NCBI GenBank assembly: GCA_900756715.1
Contig: CAAELC010000081.1
Span: 1-17,206 of the forward strand
Reading direction: 5' to 3'
Length of the DNA stretch: 17,206 nucleotides
From: an uncultured Oscillospiraceae bacterium
Lineage (GTDB): Bacteria > Bacillota > Clostridia > Oscillospirales > Oscillospiraceae
Under the pieces are notes generated by a model. It was not told where the DNA came from, made no database searches, and was given only the letters and a program-made list of their open reading frames with translations. Shown piece after piece: positions 13,275 to 17,206 of the stretch. Every line of letters begins with the position of its first letter. The stretch's first letter is position 1. The position numbers and the translations under genes were made by a program.

Positions 13275-13747
13275 CAGCCGTTCCCTCCTTCATCCCAGGG
13301 CCATGGGTCATTCAGCCAACGATAGCTGCCCGGCGTAACATCTGTCTGTGTCAGCGGTCCGTATGCCTGCCGGTATTTGTCGCGCCCCTCCTGTGCCAGA
13401 CGAATATAGCTCCAGTAAAGCTCAAGCGCTTCCTGATCTTCCGGATGGGTTACCAGATACAGTCCCAGTTCATCCACGGCGAAATCCAGAGCCATCAGTT
13501 CCGACAACGCGTTGTTAACGGCGGGAAAGCGGCTTTTCAGCTGCCGGTGGAAGGGCAGGTCAAGTCCGGGAAACAGGGTGCCCTGCTGCAGGGCTTCCTG
13601 TCTTGAATACTGCTTGGGGTTATTTTCCTGCATGGGTACATAAGGAAATGCCAGCGAGCCGCAGTGCCCCGGCAGGTGTCCCTGTCCCTGTCTGCAGGAA
13701 GAAGCGGAGGCCGCGTCCGCAGACGCGGCGGATTTTTCGGAATACAA
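13274..13747 (-). CDS. CotJA-CotJB fused spore coat protein
   Basis: A 157-residue protein. Residues 30-67 match CotJA (LAFPYVPMQENNPKQYSRQ, then GTLFPGLDLPF). Residues 75-157 match CotJB (LSELMALDFAVDELGLYL, VTHPEDQEAL, YGPLTQ and the end WLNDPWPWDE). In Bacillus subtilis these are two genes of about 80 and 87 residues; here one uninterrupted frame joins them with almost no linker. The first 29 residues are low-complexity (Ala/Ser then Gln/Gly). There is no ATG near the front: a TTG at 13747 is used, 7 bases after AAGGGGGA. The gene sits before cotJC with one shared base. The exact start is the least certain part, but the fusion itself lies well inside the frame. Confidence 0.85.
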   Translation of the reverse strand: MYSEKSAASADAASASSCRQGQGHLPGHCGSLAFPYVPMQENNPKQYSRQEALQQGTLFPGLDLPFHRQLKSRFPAVNNALSELMALDFAVDELGLYLVTHPEDQEALELYWSYIRLAQEGRDKYRQAYGPLTQTDVTPGSYRWLNDPWPWDEGGNG

Positions 13748-13781
13748 AGGTAGTTCCCCCTTTATATAGGTTGCCCGTTTG

Positions 13782-13789
13782 GGTACATA
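13782..13789 (-). promoter_or_regulatory. Sigma-E-like -10 element for the cotJ operon
   Basis: The minus strand reads CATACACT, one base off the sigma-E -10 (CATACAAT), about 35 bases before the TTG start. No convincing sigma-E -35 lies 13-15 bases upstream, so this is a weak call supported by the known sigma-E control of cotJ in Bacillus. Confidence 0.35.
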
Positions 13790-13853
13790 CCAGTGTATGG
13801 CGGGCAGATGAAAAGGGAAACTGGGGGATTTTCATTTTCAATTGCCTGTGATA

Positions 13854-13882
13854 GAATAAAGAAAATCAGCGGCGCATACAAT
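13854..13882 (+). promoter_or_regulatory. Candidate sigma-E promoter of cwlD-radA
   Basis: GAATAAA (13854-13860) and a perfect CATACAAT (13875-13882) are 14 bases apart, which fits the Bacillus sigma-E consensus (KMATATT, 14 bases, CATACAAT). Transcription would start about 13 bases before the cwlD start codon, just at its ribosome site. Confidence 0.6.
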
Positions 13883-13903
13883 GCCCCGAAAGGGGGGCGG
13901 CGT

Positions 13904-14647
13904 ATGATTGTAGTGCTTCGGCGCAGAACGATAACGCGCATTATGGGCGGAGGGTTGGTGCTGTCTGCGCTGTGCATGGGCCTTTTGTTCCGCCCAACAG
14001 GGGACAGGCCCACTTTAGCCGGTGTGCAGGAAACGGAGCGCAGCCCCATTGTGATCCTTGATGCCGGCCATGGCGGGGAGGATGGCGGCGCCGTATCTTC
14101 CGGCGGTGTGGCGGAAAGCGGCATCAACCTGCAAATTGCCAGACGACTTCAGGCGGTGCTGGATTTTACCGGGCAGCAGACCCGCATGACCCGAGAGAAC
14201 GAGAACGCCGTGTATTCGCCGGGTGCCGAAACGCTGCGGGAGAAAAAAGTGTCGGATCTGAAAAACCGGGTTGCTATGGTGAATGATGCAGAGCACGCTT
14301 TTCTAATCAGCATACATCAGAACAGTCTGCCGGAAAGCCGCCTTGTGCATGGGGCGCAGGTGTTTTATAACACACAGGCTGGCGCTGCAGAGACCGCTTT
14401 GTCGGTTCAGCAGGCGTTGAATCGGTCTGTCAACCCGGGTAATGAGAAGTTTGCCCGGGAAATTGACAAGACGATTTATCTGATGAAGGAAATTGATAAA
14501 CCCGGCATTCTAGTAGAATGCGGCTTTTTGTCTAACGAAGGGGACGCGAGGCTGCTGCAAATGCCGGTGCATCAGACGCGGCTTGGCGCAGCCATTGCTG
14601 CCGGGTATCTGGAGCAGATGACAAAGGAACAGGGGAGGAGCCCATGA
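13904..14647 (+). CDS. cwlD: Spore cortex N-acetylmuramoyl-L-alanine amidase CwlD
   Basis: A 247-residue zinc amidase that removes the peptide from muramic acid, the first step to the muramic-delta-lactam of spore cortex. A signal anchor spans about 10-29. The catalytic domain has VILDAGHGGEDGGAV (50-64, H56), a second ligand glutamate in VAESGIN (E71), the TRENENAVY segment, NRVAMVN, the third ligand in LISIHQNS (H138) and the catalytic glutamate in VECGFLSNEGD (E205). The ATG at 13904 is preceded by AAAGGGGGG; the upstream reading lacks homology. A sigma-E-like promoter precedes it and its stop overlaps radA by 4 bases. Assignment to CwlD rather than another Amidase_3 protein rests on size, anchor and context. 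Confidence 0.88.
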   Translation: MIVVLRRRTITRIMGGGLVLSALCMGLLFRPTGDRPTLAGVQETERSPIVILDAGHGGEDGGAVSSGGVAESGINLQIARRLQAVLDFTGQQTRMTRENENAVYSPGAETLREKKVSDLKNRVAMVNDAEHAFLISIHQNSLPESRLVHGAQVFYNTQAGAAETALSVQQALNRSVNPGNEKFAREIDKTIYLMKEIDKPGILVECGFLSNEGDARLLQMPVHQTRLGAAIAAGYLEQMTKEQGRSP

Positions 14648-16014
14648 AAACAAAAACCGTATTTTATTGCACACAGTGCGGCAATGAAACACCAAAATGG
14701 GCGGGGCGCTGCCCCGCCTGCGGCGCGTGGAACACCATTGTGGAGCAGGCAGAGCGAAAAACCAACGGGGGAAAAACACGCCTGCACAGCATTTCTTCTG
14801 TGAAGGCATCTCCCATTACAGAACTTGAATCTAATGATGAAATAAGATTTCAAACCGGCATGGGTGAGCTGGATCGTGTGCTGGGCGGCGGCGCGGTCAA
14901 AGGATCGCTGGTGCTGGTGGGCGGCGCGCCGGGCATCGGGAAATCCACCTTGATGCTTCAGATCTGCAAGCATCTTGGCCAGCAGTTCAAGGTGCTCTAT
15001 GTCTCCGGCGAGGAGTCTGCCTATCAGCTGAAGCTGCGGGCCAGACGGCTGCAGGCAGAAAGTGAAAGCCTTTATGTGCTGTCGGAAACGAATCTGGGCA
15101 CTGTGCTGGAATGCGTTCATGAGGAAAAACCGGATGTGCTGATCGTGGACTCCATTCAGACCCTTTACAATGAGGAGTTGGATTCTCCCGCAGGCGGTGT
15201 GGGGCAGGTAAAGGACTGCACCATGAAGCTGATGCAGCTGGCCAAGGGGGAGGATGTGACGGTTTTTGTCATCGGCCATGTGAATAAGGAGGGCTCTATC
15301 GCAGGGCCCAAGGTGCTTGAGCACATGGTGGACTGTGTCCTGTATTTTGAAGGGGATCAGCACATGACCTATCGAATCCTCCGGGCAGCCAAAAACCGCT
15401 TCGGCGCAACCAATGAGATTGGTGTTTTTGAAATGATGGACAGCGGTCTGCGTGAGGTGGAGAATCCTTCGGAAATGCTGCTCTCCGGCAGGCCGGAGGA
15501 CGCACCGGGCACCTGCGTCACCTGTGTGATGGAGGGGGCGCGTCCTGTTCTGGCCGAGGTGCAGGCTCTCGTTGCTCCGGCAAGCGCCTCCAATCCCCGG
15601 CGCACCAGCAACGGATTTGACTATAACCGGGCAGCCATGCTTCTGGCGGTGCTGGAAAAGCGGGGGGGGCTGAAGGTGTCCCAGTGCGATGCCTATCTGA
15701 ATATCATCGGCGGCCTGACCTTGGACGAGCCTGCGGCGGATCTGGCGGCCGTGGTGGCCATTGCCTCCAGCTATCTGGATAAGGCGGTTCCGTCGAAAAT
15801 GGCCGCCATGGGCGAGGTGGGCCTGTCCGGCGAGGTGCGCAGCATCAGCCATCTGGAGCAGCGTCTCAGTGAGGTGCAGCGTCTGGGCTTTACCCAGTGT
15901 GTGATTCCGGAGCACCGGGCTCGGGAGTTGAAGCCTCTTGCCAATCTGCGTCTGCACCCCGTAAAAAATATTCAGCAGGCTCTGCGCCTGCTGGTCAACG
16001 GTATACCGGAATGA
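14644..16014 (+). CDS. radA: DNA repair protein RadA (Sms)
   Basis: A 456-residue RecA-related ATPase that drives branch migration in homologous recombination. The N-terminal zinc finger is C9-x2-C12 with C23-x2-C26. The Walker A motif GGAPGIGKST is at 93-102, the Walker B-like VLIVDSIQ at 165-172, and the RadA signature KNRFG at 250-254. The C-terminal third is the Lon-protease-like domain (GLTLDEPAADLAAV and GEVGLSGEVRSISH). Length is exactly that of the family. It begins inside the end of cwlD (ATGA overlap), so it should share that transcript, although a second promoter inside cwlD cannot be excluded. Confidence 0.97.
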   Translation: MKTKTVFYCTQCGNETPKWAGRCPACGAWNTIVEQAERKTNGGKTRLHSISSVKASPITELESNDEIRFQTGMGELDRVLGGGAVKGSLVLVGGAPGIGKSTLMLQICKHLGQQFKVLYVSGEESAYQLKLRARRLQAESESLYVLSETNLGTVLECVHEEKPDVLIVDSIQTLYNEELDSPAGGVGQVKDCTMKLMQLAKGEDVTVFVIGHVNKEGSIAGPKVLEHMVDCVLYFEGDQHMTYRILRAAKNRFGATNEIGVFEMMDSGLREVENPSEMLLSGRPEDAPGTCVTCVMEGARPVLAEVQALVAPASASNPRRTSNGFDYNRAAMLLAVLEKRGGLKVSQCDAYLNIIGGLTLDEPAADLAAVVAIASSYLDKAVPSKMAAMGEVGLSGEVRSISHLEQRLSEVQRLGFTQCVIPEHRARELKPLANLRLHPVKNIQQALRLLVNGIPE

Positions 16015-16050
16015 ATGATATATGAGCGATGCAGTGCGGCCCCCTGTTTC

Positions 16051-16082
16051 CCAAACGAAAACAGCCGCATTTTGTGGGCTGT
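16051..16082 (-). terminator. Terminator of the VTT-domain gene
   Basis: ACAGCC (16061-16066) pairs with GGCTGT (16077-16082). On the minus strand the stem is followed by TTTTCGTTT. It lies between convergent radA and the VTT gene; on the plus strand there is no T run. Confidence 0.6.
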
Positions 16083-16093
16083 AGGGCTTGCTG

Positions 16094-16783
16094 TCACACA
16101 TCGGTTCTTGTGCTGGCAGACTTCTGCTCAGCCTTCTTTTCGCTTCTGATTTTTTTGGCGGTATAGGTAATTCCGAAAATTACCATGGCCGTATTGATGG
16201 CCAGCATCACCCAGAACAGGGGGGAGCTAAGGTTCAATTCCGCTCCGGCAATCGTCAGGCAGATCATACCCGGAGCAATGGCCAGCCATGATGCGGCCAG
16301 ATATGTCAGGTATCCGGTTCGCAGCAGACCGAACAGCAGCCCCAGCAGCTCCATATTGAGCCCCAGCAGATGCACGGAAAAGCAGAACAGAAATCCATAT
16401 TTCTGCGTGGAGGTAAAGTAGCGTTTCATCTTCGGATGCTTATCCAGCAGCTCCTCCAGAGATTCTGTCCGGGTGCTTCGCCCCAAAAAATAAGAGATTG
16501 ACAGCGTGACGGCGGTGCCGAGAGAGTTAATCAGCAGCGCGGCAGGCAGATCAAAAATCATGGATACGACCACTACCAGTACATTGTATACAACCACACC
16601 GGAAAAACCCTTGGCCACATAAAAACCGGCCACCACCAAAACGGCCAGTGCAGGCTGATCCGCCACCAGCTGCGGGATGGTTTCCAGATCAATTACACCG
16701 GCCAGCATCAGCCCGCCGAACACGGCGGCGCACAGCAGTGCCAGCAGAATGGGGGCGAAATCCCGCAGCTTTTTTTTGCTCAT
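16094..16783 (-). CDS. TVP38/TMEM64-type (VTT domain) membrane protein
   Basis: A 229-residue membrane protein with a positively charged start (MSKKKLRDF) and about six hydrophobic stretches. The middle part resembles the VTT/DedA-related domain: a reentrant-like hydrophobic stretch around VVVYNVLVVVVSMIFDLP (63-80), then NSLGTAVTLSISYFLGR (86-102), the conserved glycine and GR pair before an amphipathic loop, and later GLNMELLGLLFGLL. Families of this fold move lipids between membrane leaflets, and some members bear on membrane potential and drug tolerance; the substrate here is unknown. The ATG at 16783 is set by AAGGAGGA upstream. A clear promoter lies 40-70 bases before it. Confidence 0.78.
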   Translation of the reverse strand: MSKKKLRDFAPILLALLCAAVFGGLMLAGVIDLETIPQLVADQPALAVLVVAGFYVAKGFSGVVVYNVLVVVVSMIFDLPAALLINSLGTAVTLSISYFLGRSTRTESLEELLDKHPKMKRYFTSTQKYGFLFCFSVHLLGLNMELLGLLFGLLRTGYLTYLAASWLAIAPGMICLTIAGAELNLSSPLFWVMLAINTAMVIFGITYTAKKIRSEKKAEQKSASTRTDV

Positions 16784-16824
16784 GTGGGGTTCCTCCTTTT
16801 CTTTAACAAGAGAAATTAAATGGT

Positions 16825-16854
16825 AGTATAACATACTTTTTGAATATTTGTAAA
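16825..16854 (-). promoter_or_regulatory. Promoter of the VTT-domain gene
   Basis: On the minus strand TTTACA (16849-16854) and TATACT (16825-16830) are 18 bases apart, with TG one base before the -10. Confidence 0.6.
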
Positions 16855-16934
16855 CACAAAACAGACTGAAAAAAGCGAATTTGTCCGGCTGGCATCGTTT
16901 CTATCATAAATTTTAGCATTTTATTAACAAGTGC

Positions 16935-16956
16935 AAAATGTGACGAAAATGTGACG
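16935..16956. repeat. Tandem 11-bp direct repeat
   Basis: AAAATGTGACG occurs twice in a row (16935-16945 and 16946-16956). The 11-base period is one turn of the helix, as in operators of OmpR/PhoB-type regulators. It lies about 80 bases upstream of the VTT promoter. Confidence 0.6.
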
Positions 16957-16986
16957 AAAGATTTGTAAAAATTTGATATAGCCAAT

Positions 16987-17013
16987 AAACATAATATGAA
17001 GTATTATGTTTTT
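16987..17013. repeat. AT-rich inverted repeat with T run
   Basis: AAACATAATA and TATTATGTTT form a 10-bp stem around TGAAG, followed by further T on the plus strand. It may be a weak terminator or an operator; no plus-strand gene is close upstream. Confidence 0.45.
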
Positions 17014-17022
17014 GCCGTCTCA

Positions 17023-17058
17023 CTAAACATTCATTACACGATTTGACAGAATGTTTAG
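17023..17058. repeat. 10-bp inverted repeat with 16-base spacer
   Basis: CTAAACATTC (17023-17032) and GAATGTTTAG (17049-17058) are perfect complements. A TTGACA (17043-17048) ends the spacer, so it could be an operator over a -35 box, but no good -10 follows. Confidence 0.5.
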
Positions 17059-17206
17059 GACGATAAATGGTACATGACAACCGCGCCTCCCATTACCGGG
17101 AGAGCGACAAAGAAAGACTAACTATTAAAAGTCAAGGCCCAATTTAGCGGTGCTGGTGCAAAAAAGTAAAACGCAAACACGTTATAGCAAGCAGAGCGCC
17201 ACTGAC

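Larger units (their letters stand above)
16855..17206. other. Non-coding stretch at the window end
   Basis: About 350 bases hold no supported gene. The composition is clearly more AT-rich than the rest. Besides the repeats listed separately there is a CTCCC/GGGAG hairpin (17087-17102) and, from about 17150, a purine-rich segment ending GCGCCACTGAC. This could be the leader of a gene beyond the window or the edge of another element. I do not recognise a known RNA family. Confidence 0.5.

Noticed and set aside
13762..13806. TGCCCG/CGGGCA inverted repeat flanking the cotJ -10 element as an operator
   Set aside because: The arms are only six bases and 33 bases apart, which is easily chance in GC-rich DNA.
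14572..16101. 509-codon open frame on the minus strand
   Set aside because: It is antisense to radA, whose zinc finger, Walker A and KNRFG motifs are unmistakable; the antisense protein is histidine- and glutamine-rich shadow sequence.
16935..16956. Start of a CRISPR array or satellite
   Set aside because: Only two 11-base copies with no spacers are present.
17067..17147. 26-codon open frame (MVHDNRASHYRES...) as a leader peptide
   Set aside because: There is no convincing ribosome site or promoter, and the coding context beyond the window is unknown.
17140..17206. GGTGCAA followed by GCCACTGA, recalling cobalamin riboswitch boxes
   Set aside because: The two pieces are about 40 bases apart instead of about 15, there is no AAAGGGAA before them and no typical B12 box in view; the window ends before this can be settled.

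Overview
The window reads as chromosomal DNA of a GC-rich, endospore-forming member of the Clostridia. It carries a small acid-soluble spore protein, a CotJ spore-coat operon and a CwlD cortex amidase. The GC-rich composition and family-level resemblances suggest a gut Oscillospirales-type organism, but that placement is inference from gene content alone.

Layout. 1-305: 3' end of an AzgA-type NCS2 purine permease and its terminator. 327-2378: an operon for L-serine deamination (sdaAB, sdaAA) plus a small cupin, with a clear promoter and terminator. 2397-4879 (minus): a three-gene operon in the order degV/fakB-like lipid-binding protein, CrtO-like acyltransferase, MGDG-synthase-type glycosyltransferase; it looks like a glycolipid-making and acylating unit. 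4918-6704: a divergent two-component system with a nearly loop-less histidine kinase. 6661-7350 (minus): a PnuC-type transporter whose 3' end overlaps the kinase gene and whose leader contains a strong terminator. 7468-8421 (minus): a radical SAM enzyme of unknown substrate. 8535-9114 (minus): a DUF5662-like, HD-like protein. 9187-9546: an alpha/beta-type SASP gene with a good sigma-G promoter candidate. 9582-10749 (minus): a threonine-aldolase-type PLP enzyme. 10795-12624 (minus): thiW-thiM thiazole salvage, behind a canonical TPP riboswitch with a terminator and a second, diverged TPP-like element. 12643-13789 (minus): cotJC and a single gene that fuses CotJA to CotJB. 13854-16014: cwlD and radA, overlapping by 4 bp behind a sigma-E-like promoter. 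16051-16854 (minus): a TVP38/VTT-type membrane protein. 16855-17206: an AT-richer non-coding stretch with a tandem 11-bp repeat and two inverted repeats that I cannot assign.

How it fits together. Most of the window is ordinary metabolism (serine catabolism, thiamine salvage, NAD-precursor uptake, membrane lipid) mixed with sporulation genes. The points most worth following are the tandem TPP/variant-TPP leader, the CotJA-CotJB fusion, the degV-acyltransferase-glycosyltransferase operon, the terminator in the pnuC leader, and the coupling of radA to a sporulation promoter. I did not find CRISPR arrays, tRNA or rRNA genes, or insertion sequences.
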